From the NCBI GenBank assembly GCA_017409645.1, contig JAFQSI010000007.1, forward strand, positions 1-5,567: a DNA stretch of 5,567 nt. Direction: 5' to 3'. Position numbers and translations under genes: made by a program. A model generated the notes under the pieces. It made no database searches and was not told the DNA's origin. It worked only from the letters and a program-made list of their open reading frames with translations. Of the stretch, positions 1 through 5,567 are shown piece by piece. Numbering within the stretch: position 1 is the first letter of the stretch; the number at the start of each line of letters is the position of its first letter. The DNA comes from Oscillospiraceae bacterium (GTDB lineage Bacteria > Bacillota > Clostridia > Oscillospirales > Oscillospiraceae).

Positions 1-1032
1 CAGCACATAGCCGTTCTCCGGATCGTGGGTAAGCTTCGCCATGCCCAGCTTCTCGAATTTCCAGGCCCTCGGCAGCGAGTAGACCTCCACCTCATCCTCG
101 AAGCGGTATTCGCCCCGCTCGATCTCGGCCCGCACGTTGGCTCTCTGCCACTCGTACCAGTCGGGGATGTGCGGGAATTCCGTTTCGCCCTCCTTTGCGT
201 GGAGGACGCCCAGCTCGTCCATCTCCCAGCGCTTGCCGCATTCCCGGCAGAAGATCGCGGTGCCCTCCGACCCCATGCGATGCTCCTTTCCGCACTTGGG
301 GCACTGATAGAGGATCTTGTGCAGTCCCTCGGCCCGGTAAGGCTCGGTGATCCGGATCCCCTGCTCCCTCTGCCACTTGTATTCGTCGTACTCCATGGCC
401 TTTCGGATGGCGGCGTTGATCTCATCGGCGGTCATGGCCTCCACCTGCTCGGCGGTGAGGATCTGGGTCATGGTGGTGTACAGGGGGCATTTTCTGGGCT
501 TGCGGTAGTTCCAGAAGGGGGTGTGCAGATAGTTGCCGTGGTGCAGCAGGACCACCACCGGGACCTTGTTCTGCTTGACCAGCTTGCCCAGGGAGTCGGG
601 CAGGATGGCGGTGGTGCCCACGGGGGAATACCGCGCCTCGGGGTACATGCACAGCACATCGCCCTTTTCCCGCAGCACATGCCGAATGGCCTTCACCAGA
701 TGCAGGTCCGTGGTGAACTTGCGCTTGCAGATGCAGCCGATCCACTCCATCAGGAAGGGGCGGCGGTAGTAGCCGTCGATGGTGGCCACATTGTTGACCC
801 GGTGTGGGAAGGTGGCGATGGCGCTCAGCTCAAAGTCGATGAAGTACATATGGTTGCTCAGCAGCATATAGGGCGGCTTCAGGCCCTCCATGTTGATCTT
901 TTCGATCCTGTAATCCTTGCCGATCAGCGCAGCCTTCGAAAGCGCCGCCATCAGGCCCGTGAAAATCAGGGGCTGCCGGATGGGCAGCTTCGCCGTATTG
1001 TAATATTTGGGATTTTTGTAGTTGACCTCCAT
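1..1032 (-). CDS. PlsC-like lysophospholipid acyltransferase with zinc ribbon (partial, C-terminus off left edge)
   Basis: The first 344 residues are visible in one open frame, without a stop, to the window edge. The PlsC/LPLAT family transfers an acyl chain to a glycerophospholipid or similar acceptor at the cytoplasmic membrane. Residues 60-66 (NHMYFID) match catalytic motif I, NHX4D, with His61 and Asp66. Residues 130-136 (YPEARYS) sit where the acceptor-binding FPEGTRS motif is expected, and 158-166 (VPVVVLLHH) fits the motif IV strand. After the acyltransferase domain (about 45-225) comes a four-cysteine zinc ribbon, C244-X2-C247 and C262-X2-C265, then an uncharacterised tail from about 285. 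The start is the ATG at 1030-1032, preceded by GAGAGGA eight bases upstream and a good promoter. The family call is firm. The substrate is unknown: the altered PEARYS motif and extra C-terminal region make a housekeeping PlsC role doubtful. Confidence 0.88.
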   Translation of the reverse strand, partial: MEVNYKNPKYYNTAKLPIRQPLIFTGLMAALSKAALIGKDYRIEKINMEGLKPPYMLLSNHMYFIDFELSAIATFPHRVNNVATIDGYYRRPFLMEWIGCICKRKFTTDLHLVKAIRHVLREKGDVLCMYPEARYSPVGTTAILPDSLGKLVKQNKVPVVVLLHHGNYLHTPFWNYRKPRKCPLYTTMTQILTAEQVEAMTADEINAAIRKAMEYDEYKWQREQGIRITEPYRAEGLHKILYQCPKCGKEHRMGSEGTAIFCRECGKRWEMDELGVLHAKEGETEFPHIPDWYEWQRANVRAEIERGEYRFEDEVEVYSLPRAWKFEKLGMAKLTHDPENGYVL

Positions 1033-1079
1033 GGAAAAAATCCTCTCTTTCTCCGTATTTTTCGCTCTTTTCCAACACT

Positions 1080-1108
1080 ATTATACGATATGTCGGATGA
1101 CTGCGCAA
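1080..1108 (-). promoter_or_regulatory. Sigma-A-like promoter of the acyltransferase gene
   Basis: Read on the minus strand, a perfect -10 TATAAT (1085-1080) lies 17 bases after a weak -35 TTGCGC (1108-1103). The predicted start near 1073 gives a leader of about 40 bases containing the GAGAGGA ribosome site (1047-1041). Confidence 0.65.
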
Positions 1109-1133
1109 GAGGAAGTTGGTGGGACTGGATTTT

Positions 1134-1160
1134 TTGCCGGGGATGTGATACAGTTATGAT
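1134..1160 (+). promoter_or_regulatory. Probable promoter of the S24/S26 peptidase gene
   Basis: A -10 TATGAT (1155-1160) follows a -35-like TTGCCG (1134-1139) with a short 15-base spacer. Transcription would begin near 1167, only a few bases before the ribosome site AGGGGGAG (1171-1178), so the leader would be unusually short at about 17 bases. The sub-optimal spacing makes this a moderate call. Confidence 0.42.
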
Positions 1161-1183
1161 ATCTCAGAAAAGGGGGAGCCGCC

Positions 1184-1624
1184 ATGAAGATCCTCGACAC
1201 CCAGAGCTATCTCGACGCCGTCTGCGACCTTCTGCGCGAGGGCCACACCCACGTTAGCGTCACCGTGGCGGGCACCAGCATGACCCCCTTCTTTGACCCC
1301 GGCGACACCGTCTTCCTGGACCTGCCCCAGCGGCCCATTGAGGTGGGCGATGTGATCCTCTTCCGGCGGTTCGGTGAAAAATATGTCCTGCACCGGGTGG
1401 TGGGCATCTTCCCCGACGGCTCCCTGGAGCTGCTGGGCGACGCCCAGATCCGCTCCGAGCGGGTGCTGTCAGACCAGGTCTGCGCCGTCGTCACTGCCAT
1501 CCGCCGGGGCGGGAAGCTCCTGGACGCAAATTCCCTGCGCTGGCGCTTCTTCCGGGGCCCCTGGCGGCACATCCGCAGGCTCCGGCCCTATGTCAACCGG
1601 ATCCGAAACCAGTTCCGCCGATAA
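1184..1624 (+). CDS. Small soluble S24/S26 family serine peptidase (signal-peptidase-like)
   Basis: This complete 146-residue protein carries the signal-peptidase/LexA-type fold signatures. GTSMTP (30-35) contains the expected nucleophile Ser32. PGD (39-41) and GDVILFR (55-61) lead into VLHRVVG (68-74), where His70 occupies the position of the general base, as in SipW/ER-type signal peptidases rather than the Ser-Lys bacterial type I enzymes. LLGDA (83-87) fits the last conserved box. Signal peptidases normally have one or two membrane anchors, but none is seen here. The last 30 residues instead contain 11 arginines and no acidic residues, with several aromatics, which could bind membrane or nucleic acid. 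The ATG is supported by AGGGGGAG five bases upstream. The gene is flanked by its own promoter and terminator. Related stand-alone S24/S26 proteins in Clostridia are often near peptide-maturation and export genes; that link is inferred here. The substrate is unknown, and a non-proteolytic role is possible. Confidence 0.85.
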   Translation: MKILDTQSYLDAVCDLLREGHTHVSVTVAGTSMTPFFDPGDTVFLDLPQRPIEVGDVILFRRFGEKYVLHRVVGIFPDGSLELLGDAQIRSERVLSDQVCAVVTAIRRGGKLLDANSLRWRFFRGPWRHIRRLRPYVNRIRNQFRR

Positions 1625-1625
1625 C

Positions 1626-1664
1626 AGGCAGCCTGCGTCACGCGGGCTGCCTTTGCCTTTTCTC
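1626..1664 (+). terminator. Rho-independent terminator of the S24/S26 peptidase gene
   Basis: AGGCAGCC (1626-1633) pairs with GGCTGCCT (1645-1652). The stem extends through a T-G wobble and two GC pairs to 11 bp with a 5-base loop (1637-1641). The T-rich tract TTTGCCTTTTCT follows on the plus strand. It begins two bases after the stop codon. Confidence 0.82.
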
Positions 1665-1675
1665 TGGAGATCCGC

Positions 1676-1718
1676 AAATAAAAAACGCCTTTTCCCGGTT
1701 TGATTCGGCAAAAGGCGT
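1676..1718 (-). terminator. Rho-independent terminator of the PHP phosphatase gene
   Basis: ACGCCTTTT (1685-1693) pairs with AAAAGGCGT (1710-1718), a perfect 9-bp outer stem. After one mismatch an inner CCG/CGG helix follows. On the minus strand the stem is followed by TTTTTTATTT (1685-1676), which sets the orientation. It lies about 50 bases past the stop codon of the phosphatase gene. Confidence 0.85.
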
Positions 1719-1748
1719 ATAAATACGGTAGCATTCCCGGCACATCCG

Positions 1749-1757
1749 TGCTATAAT
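1749..1757 (+). promoter_or_regulatory. Candidate extended -10 promoter element antisense to the phosphatase gene
   Basis: TGCTATAAT is an exact match to the extended -10 form TGnTATAAT. It lies just beyond the 3' end of the minus-strand phosphatase gene and faces into it. No recognisable -35 was found at 16-18 bases. A transcript starting near 1764 would be antisense to the phosphatase mRNA. A chance match is quite possible. Confidence 0.25.
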
Positions 1758-1769
1758 GGGCACCTGGGC

Positions 1770-2510
1770 TCAGTTCTGGTGCCGGACCTCCCGGACCGGG
1801 CGGCCCCTGCTGATCCTTGCGGGGTTGTCCTCCAGCAGGATCTTGGTGTATTCCCGGCCCAGATGCTCCCTGGCCCACTGCCGCACGGGGCCCATGTCCG
1901 TGGTGCGGACCTCGGGCGTGTGGGCATCGCTGGCGATCACATGGGCTGTGCCCCGGTAGAGCAGCCGCAGCGCCGTATCCTCGGCCCGGCGGCCGAAGGC
2001 CCCCAGGACGCTGCCCTTGTTGATCTGCAGCACGATCCCCCGGGCAAACCAGCTCCGGGCCAGCCCCGGATCCCGCTGGACTGCGCCGTAGCGCTCCGGA
2101 TGGGCCACCACCGGCATATAGCCGCACCGGCGCAGCTCCTGCAATGTGGCATCCATGAATTCCCAGGATGCATCAAAATAAAACTCCGTCAGAACGTACC
2201 GGCTGTTGCCCAGCGTCGGCAGCTGTCCCATCCGGGCCAGCTCCATCGTCTCGGGCACGCACAGCACCTCCATCCCGGGGAGCAGCTCCAGCTCCAGCCT
2301 TTCCCGCTTGATGCTGCTCTCGAGCCGCTTGAACTGATGCACGATATAGCTCACCGATTCCAGATGCTCCGGCTTTCCCTGGAAGTGGGGCGTGGCGATG
2401 ATGCGCCTGACGCCGCTTTTGACCGCCAGCCGGGCCATCTCCATGGCCGCATCCAGATCCCAGGCTCCGTCGTCCACCTCCGGCACGATATGACAGTGGA
2501 TGTCGACCAT
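1770..2510 (-). CDS. CpsB/YwqE-type PHP-fold protein-tyrosine phosphatase
   Basis: This complete 246-residue protein is a metal-dependent (Mn-type) PHP phosphatase. In Gram-positives the family dephosphorylates bacterial tyrosine kinases (CpsD/YwqD) and so tunes capsule or exopolysaccharide synthesis at the membrane. All metal ligands of the family appear at near-standard positions: His5 and His7 (DIHCH), Asp14 (DDG), His42 (TPHF), Glu81 (GMEV), Glu109 (TEF), His137 (AHPERY), Asp195 and His197 (SDAH). Length matches CpsB, and MVDIHCH is the typical N-terminus, fixing the start at 2510. Upstream lie AAAGGAAG and GAGGA purine stretches that can serve as the ribosome site. The gene has its own strong promoter and terminator. 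No tyrosine kinase, Wzz-like or glycosyltransferase gene is seen nearby, so the partner is unknown. The family call is firm; a capsule role is inferred from the family only. Confidence 0.93.
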   Translation of the reverse strand: MVDIHCHIVPEVDDGAWDLDAAMEMARLAVKSGVRRIIATPHFQGKPEHLESVSYIVHQFKRLESSIKRERLELELLPGMEVLCVPETMELARMGQLPTLGNSRYVLTEFYFDASWEFMDATLQELRRCGYMPVVAHPERYGAVQRDPGLARSWFARGIVLQINKGSVLGAFGRRAEDTALRLLYRGTAHVIASDAHTPEVRTTDMGPVRQWAREHLGREYTKILLEDNPARISRGRPVREVRHQN

Positions 2511-2542
2511 CCGTCCTCACTTCCTTTCCCTTCGGTTTTTTG

Positions 2543-2571
2543 ATTATACCACAAGCGTCCCCGTTCGCCAA
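2543..2571 (-). promoter_or_regulatory. Strong promoter of the PHP phosphatase gene
   Basis: On the minus strand, TTGGCG (2571-2566) is followed after exactly 17 bases by a perfect TATAAT (2548-2543). TGG directly before it completes an extended -10 (TGGTATAAT). The start would be near 2536, giving a leader of about 26 bases. It lies in the 103-base gap shared with the divergent ABC exporter gene. Confidence 0.72.
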
Positions 2572-2601
2572 CTGTCTTTTTTTGTTCCGCCCCATTTTTG
2601 T

Positions 2602-2608
2602 AAAGGAG
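2602..2608 (+). promoter_or_regulatory. Ribosome binding site that sets the ABC exporter start
   Basis: AAAGGAG lies five bases before the ATG at 2614. The same frame is open upstream to an ATG at 2500, but that start would lie inside the divergent phosphatase gene and would add 38 residues unlike any exporter N-terminus. The 2614 start is therefore chosen. Confidence 0.85.
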
Positions 2609-2613
2609 TCCCC

Positions 2614-4368
2614 ATGCAAAACGCAAGCACACCCGTCGAAAGCATCCGGCAGATGCTTCGCCGCGTCCTCCGGGACGGCAATATGCGGCAGATCCTCTCC
2701 AACTGGAAATGGATCCTGTCCTTCACCCGCCGTCACTGGATCGGTGTGGTGATCCTGACGCTGTTCGGCGTGATCTCCAGCTCCCTGAATCTGGCCGCCG
2801 CCGTCATCACGAAAAATCTGATCGCCAGCATCATCTCCCTGGATATGGACCGGCTGCTGCCCATGACGGTGCTGATGATCCTCAGCGCCGCGATGAGCGT
2901 CCTGTTCCAGTCCATCAGCTCCCGCTACTCTGCCCGCCTCAGCACCGCCATGCACCAGCATATCCAGAAGTATACCTTCGACCGACTGGTCCACGGCGAC
3001 TGGATGTCCGTCCGGCGCTATTCCTCCGGCGATCTTCTGAATCGCTTCGGCACCGACATCGGCAACATCGCCGGCTGCGCCATGACCTTCCTGCCCAATG
3101 TGATCGTGCAGCTGTTCACGGTCCTCATCACCCTGGGCGCGATATTGTTCTACGATCCCATCATGGCGCTGATCTGTCTGATCAGCACGCCGGTGCTGTT
3201 TCTGGCCTCCAGAAGCCTGCTGCGCCGCCAGCACACCTATAACCGCAAGCTCCGGGAGGTCAGCTCCGGCATGATGTCCTTCCAGTCCGAAACCTTCCGC
3301 AACATCGACACCCTGAAGGGCTTCGGCATCGAGGACGCCGTCAGCGGCCAGCTGGACGACTGGCAGGACCGGAACCGGGACATGATCCTGGAACACAACA
3401 GCTTCACCATCCGCACCGGTGCCCTGCTGACCACCCTGTCGACCCTGGTCCAGTACACCGCCATCGCCTACTGCATCTGGCGGCTGTGGCAGGGGCAGAT
3501 GATCCTGGATACCATGACCTTCTTCCTCCAGCAGCGGGGCACCCTGCAGGGCGCCTTCTCCGGCCTGGTCAACCAGATCCCCCGGCTCCTGGGCGGCTCC
3601 GTGGCCGCCGAACGGATCCGGGAGCTGTCGGATCTGCCCCAGGACCCCCAGCCCACCGACGAGATCCCCACGCCCTGGTGCCATATCCGCCTGGACCATG
3701 TCTGCGCCGCCTATGAGGACGGCGTCCGGGTCCTGGAGGACATCTCCCTGACCGCCGGCCCCGGCGAGATCATCGCCCTTGTGGGCCCCTCCGGCGAGGG
3801 CAAGACCACCCTCCTGCGGCTGCTGCTGGGCCTGATGCAGCCCACCGGCGGCGTCATGGAGCTTCGCGACGCCCGGGGCACCGTCCACACCCTGGGTTCC
3901 CAGACCCGGCGCTACTTCTCCTATGTCCCCCAGGGAAACACCCTGCTGGCGGGCACCATCGCGGAAAATCTCCGTCTGGTCAATCCAAATGCCAGCGACG
4001 AGGAGATCATCGCCGCCCTGGAGGGTGCCTGTGCCTGGGATTTTGTCTCCCAGATGCCCGGCACCATCCACGCCCAGCTGGGCGAGGGCGGCATGGGCCT
4101 TTCCGAGGGCCAGGCCCAGCGCATCGCCATCGCCCGGGCCCTGATGCGCAAGGCCCCCGCCATGCTCCTCGACGAGATCACCTCCGCCCTGGACATGGAC
4201 ACGGAGCAGAAGGTGCTGCACTATCTGATGAACCTGGGCGTCACCTGCATCGTCTCCACCCACCGGCCCTCGGTGCTGTCCATGTGTACCCGGGCCTACC
4301 GGATCGAGGACGGGCATATCGCCCAGCTCACCGACGAGGAGATCCGGACCCTGACGGAAGCCATGTAA
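2614..4368 (+). CDS. Half-size ABC exporter, fused membrane domain and ATPase
   Basis: This 584-residue protein has the type IV exporter architecture and probably works as a dimer in the cytoplasmic membrane, using ATP to move a substrate outward. After a basic amphipathic N-terminus, hydrophobic segments are seen at about 42-65, 82-103, 160-180, 182-200 and 268-289, with a sixth less clear around 295-315. The ATPase domain has Walker A GPSGEGKT (391-398, Lys397), Q-loop Gln440, signature LSEGQ (496-500, where LSGGQ is usual), Walker B LLDE (518-521, catalytic Glu521), D-loop SALD (524-527) and switch His550. All catalytic elements are intact. There is no C39 peptidase domain, so any peptide substrate would need a separate protease. 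No convincing promoter was found in the upstream gap. Two hairpins follow the gene. The family is certain; the substrate (peptide, lipid or drug) cannot be told. Confidence 0.95.
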   Translation: MQNASTPVESIRQMLRRVLRDGNMRQILSNWKWILSFTRRHWIGVVILTLFGVISSSLNLAAAVITKNLIASIISLDMDRLLPMTVLMILSAAMSVLFQSISSRYSARLSTAMHQHIQKYTFDRLVHGDWMSVRRYSSGDLLNRFGTDIGNIAGCAMTFLPNVIVQLFTVLITLGAILFYDPIMALICLISTPVLFLASRSLLRRQHTYNRKLREVSSGMMSFQSETFRNIDTLKGFGIEDAVSGQLDDWQDRNRDMILEHNSFTIRTGALLTTLSTLVQYTAIAYCIWRLWQGQMILDTMTFFLQQRGTLQGAFSGLVNQIPRLLGGSVAAERIRELSDLPQDPQPTDEIPTPWCHIRLDHVCAAYEDGVRVLEDISLTAGPGEIIALVGPSGEGKTTLLRLLLGLMQPTGGVMELRDARGTVHTLGSQTRRYFSYVPQGNTLLAGTIAENLRLVNPNASDEEIIAALEGACAWDFVSQMPGTIHAQLGEGGMGLSEGQAQRIAIARALMRKAPAMLLDEITSALDMDTEQKVLHYLMNLGVTCIVSTHRPSVLSMCTRAYRIEDGHIAQLTDEEIRTLTEAM

Positions 4369-4375
4369 TACACCC

Positions 4376-4407
4376 GCCGCCGGTTCAGAAGAACCGGCGG
4401 CTTTTCT
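4376..4407 (+). terminator. Rho-independent terminator of the ABC exporter gene
   Basis: GCCGCCGGTTC (4376-4386) and GAACCGGCGGC (4391-4401) form a perfect 11-bp stem with loop AGAA. TTTTCT follows on the plus strand, while the opposite side has no T-tract, so it serves the exporter gene that ends at 4368. Confidence 0.88.
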
Positions 4408-4412
4408 GCAAA

Positions 4413-4438
4413 AGAGGACACCCTCACGGGTGTCCTCT
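4413..4438 (-). terminator. Terminator of the right-hand minus-strand gene, possibly bidirectional
   Basis: AGAGGACACCC (4413-4423) and GGGTGTCCTCT (4428-4438) form a perfect 11-bp stem with loop TCAC. It lies about 20 bases past the stop of the minus-strand gene. A short T-run follows on each side (TTTGC on minus, CGTTTTA on plus), so it could also back up the exporter terminator. Confidence 0.72.
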
Positions 4439-4458
4439 CGTTTTATGGGGAAAAATGC

Positions 4459-5567
4459 TTAGCGGTCAGCCTTGTAGATGCCGGTGCCCAGGTTGCCGTA
4501 GGTTTCGGGCAGCTGGGGAGCGGGCAGACCGTCAATGACCTCGGCAGAGGTGATGGTGGCGATGATGTTGCCGAAGCCGGTGTCGCCCAGATCGTACAGG
4601 GAGTCGGGGGTGGTGATCTCCACCCGGTTCCAGTTCTCATCCCAGCCGTATTCGCCGGTGGGGATGCCCTGAACGTACAGGTACAGCTCATTGGTGGTGC
4701 CCTCGTGCCAGTAGTCGTACAGGGACAGGAAGAACATGGGCTCGCCGTACTCGCTCTCGCCGGCATAATAGATGTCGGAGAAGTGGTAGGTGATCCGGGG
4801 CATGGTGCCGTTCAGGTACATATCGGTCAGGGGAGTCTCCTGGATCTTGCGGATCACGAAGACGCTGTGGACGCCGCCGGAAACCTCCAGAGCCATGACG
4901 CCCTTGTTGTCGCCGGAGATCATGCTGCTGCCGTCGGCACTGACATAGAAGCTGTTGCCGTACTCGTCGGAGACATGGCTCATCCGCCGGACCTCATCGA
5001 TGTACCAGAGTCTGCCCACGTTGTCCAGGATCACATGGGTGGTCGCGGGGGTGTAGTTGGACTCGCCGCAGAAATTGCCCAGGTAATCGTTGGAGGTGTA
5101 GTAGCTCTTGCCCGCGGTGTTGTCGATGGCGGTGATGCCGCAGAAGACCACGTCGACAATGGAGCCCTGATTCGTCTCGCCGGTGTTGTAGCCCTTGTCG
5201 GAGGCGCGCAGATGCTCGGACATGTCGAACTTGTGATAGGTGTACTGGTAGATGGAGTCGTCGTAGCTCTTGCCCATGTCCTCGTACATCTTCTCGTCCA
5301 TCTTCAGGTCGGCGTAGAAGTAGAAGTTCATGACGGCAGCAAACTCGTCGGTGGCCTCGGAGTAGTCGAAGCTGAACATCATATCGCCGTCGATGGGATA
5401 GTGCAGGTTCTTGACCACGCCGGTGGCCTTGTCGATCTCGTAGATCATGCCCGCGTTGCCGAACTCACAGGCCCAGATGGAATCCCGGGCCTCGATGGCA
5501 GCGCCGATGTTCAGGCCGAAGCCCTGGAACTGCTCCGGTGCGGTGATGAAGGTGCCGGGGTTGAAGG
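4459..5567 (-). CDS. Probable secreted beta-propeller-like protein (partial, N-terminus off right edge)
   Basis: The visible part is the C-terminal 368 residues, ending at TAA (4461-4459). The frame is open to the right edge, so the ATG at 5448 is an internal methionine (visible residue 40) and not the start. No family is recognised with certainty. Blade-like strings typical of propellers are seen: IWACEF followed by IYEIDKATGVV (30-51), GRLWYID (184-190), and NELYLYVQG-type beta strands further on. The sequence is acidic and rich in Tyr, Gly and Asp, without membrane segments, which suits an extracytoplasmic protein. There is no LPXTG sorting motif or S-layer homology repeat at the C-terminus, which ends GIYKADR, so any anchor must be N-terminal. 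All 11 visible lysines use AAG. This could be a surface sensor or adhesin, or part of a larger multidomain protein; a signal peptide would lie outside the window. Confidence 0.8.
   Translation of the reverse strand, partial: FNPGTFITAPEQFQGFGLNIGAAIEARDSIWACEFGNAGMIYEIDKATGVVKNLHYPIDGDMMFSFDYSEATDEFAAVMNFYFYADLKMDEKMYEDMGKSYDDSIYQYTYHKFDMSEHLRASDKGYNTGETNQGSIVDVVFCGITAIDNTAGKSYYTSNDYLGNFCGESNYTPATTHVILDNVGRLWYIDEVRRMSHVSDEYGNSFYVSADGSSMISGDNKGVMALEVSGGVHSVFVIRKIQETPLTDMYLNGTMPRITYHFSDIYYAGESEYGEPMFFLSLYDYWHEGTTNELYLYVQGIPTGEYGWDENWNRVEITTPDSLYDLGDTGFGNIIATITSAEVIDGLPAPQLPETYGNLGTGIYKADR

Noticed and set aside
25..1257. 410-codon open frame on the plus strand
   Set aside because: It lies opposite the acyltransferase gene, whose motifs and zinc ribbon are clear, and runs into the peptidase gene. 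It arises from high third-position GC; its His/Gly/Leu-rich product resembles no family.
1759..1783. Inverted repeat GGCACC/GGTGCC around the phosphatase stop codon
   Set aside because: The stem is only 6 bp with a 13-base loop and no T-tract, and a much better terminator lies at 1676-1718.
1779..2543. 254-codon plus-strand open frame spanning the phosphatase gene
   Set aside because: It is the antisense shadow of a gene with nine conserved metal ligands; no motif or ribosome site supports it.
2500..2613. N-terminal extension of the ABC exporter to an ATG at 2500
   Set aside because: AAAGGAG sits at the correct distance from the ATG at 2614, and the extension would overlap the divergent phosphatase gene and its promoter.
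2511..2613. Plus-strand promoter for the exporter in the divergent gap
   Set aside because: TTGATT (2540-2545) and TATACC (2545-2550) were considered, but neither has a matching partner element at a workable distance.
2173..4317. 714-codon open frame on the minus strand
   Set aside because: It is antisense to the ABC exporter, which has all ATPase motifs. The product is low-complexity, rich in Gly, Gln, Asp and Ala, as expected for the complement of a GC-biased gene.
5446..5448. ATG as start of the right-hand minus-strand gene
   Set aside because: The frame continues upstream without a stop to the window edge with propeller-like sequence, and no ribosome site precedes this ATG.

Overview
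The window looks like chromosomal DNA of a GC-rich Gram-positive of the class Clostridia, most likely a gut Oscillospirales-type anaerobe. The basis is strong G/C bias at third codon positions, AAAGGAG/GGGGGAG-type ribosome binding sites, sigma-A-like promoters with consensus TATAAT, factor-independent terminators, and the protein families present. The genus cannot be fixed from the sequence alone.

Layout: five protein genes alternate in strand (-, +, -, +, -), with no two neighbours in the same direction. From the left: (1) a PlsC-like acyltransferase fused to a zinc ribbon, minus strand, C-terminus cut by the left edge (1-1032); (2) a small soluble S24/S26 (signal-peptidase-like) serine peptidase homologue, plus (1184-1624); (3) a complete CpsB/YwqE-type PHP-fold protein-tyrosine phosphatase with all expected metal ligands, minus (1770-2510); (4) a half-size ABC exporter with fused membrane and ATPase domains, plus (2614-4368); (5) the C-terminal 368 residues of a probable secreted beta-propeller-like protein, minus, N-terminus beyond the right edge (4459-5567).

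The gaps are explained by expression signals. The divergent gaps (1033-1183 and 2511-2613) hold promoters and ribosome binding sites. The convergent gaps (1625-1769 and 4369-4458) each hold two hairpin terminators, the left one serving the plus-strand gene and the right one the minus-strand gene. Genes 2, 3 and 4 therefore look like single-gene transcription units. No tRNA, rRNA, CRISPR array, insertion sequence or integrase was seen.

How the genes work together: all five plausibly act at the cell envelope (lipid acylation, peptide cleavage, phosphotyrosine signalling, export, surface protein). The peptidase, phosphatase and exporter together could form a peptide or polysaccharide export module, but the separate transcription units do not support this, and no precursor peptide, capsule gene or tyrosine kinase is visible. 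No clearly new system is demonstrated; the most useful leads are the peptidase/phosphatase/exporter neighbourhood and a possible antisense promoter facing the phosphatase gene.
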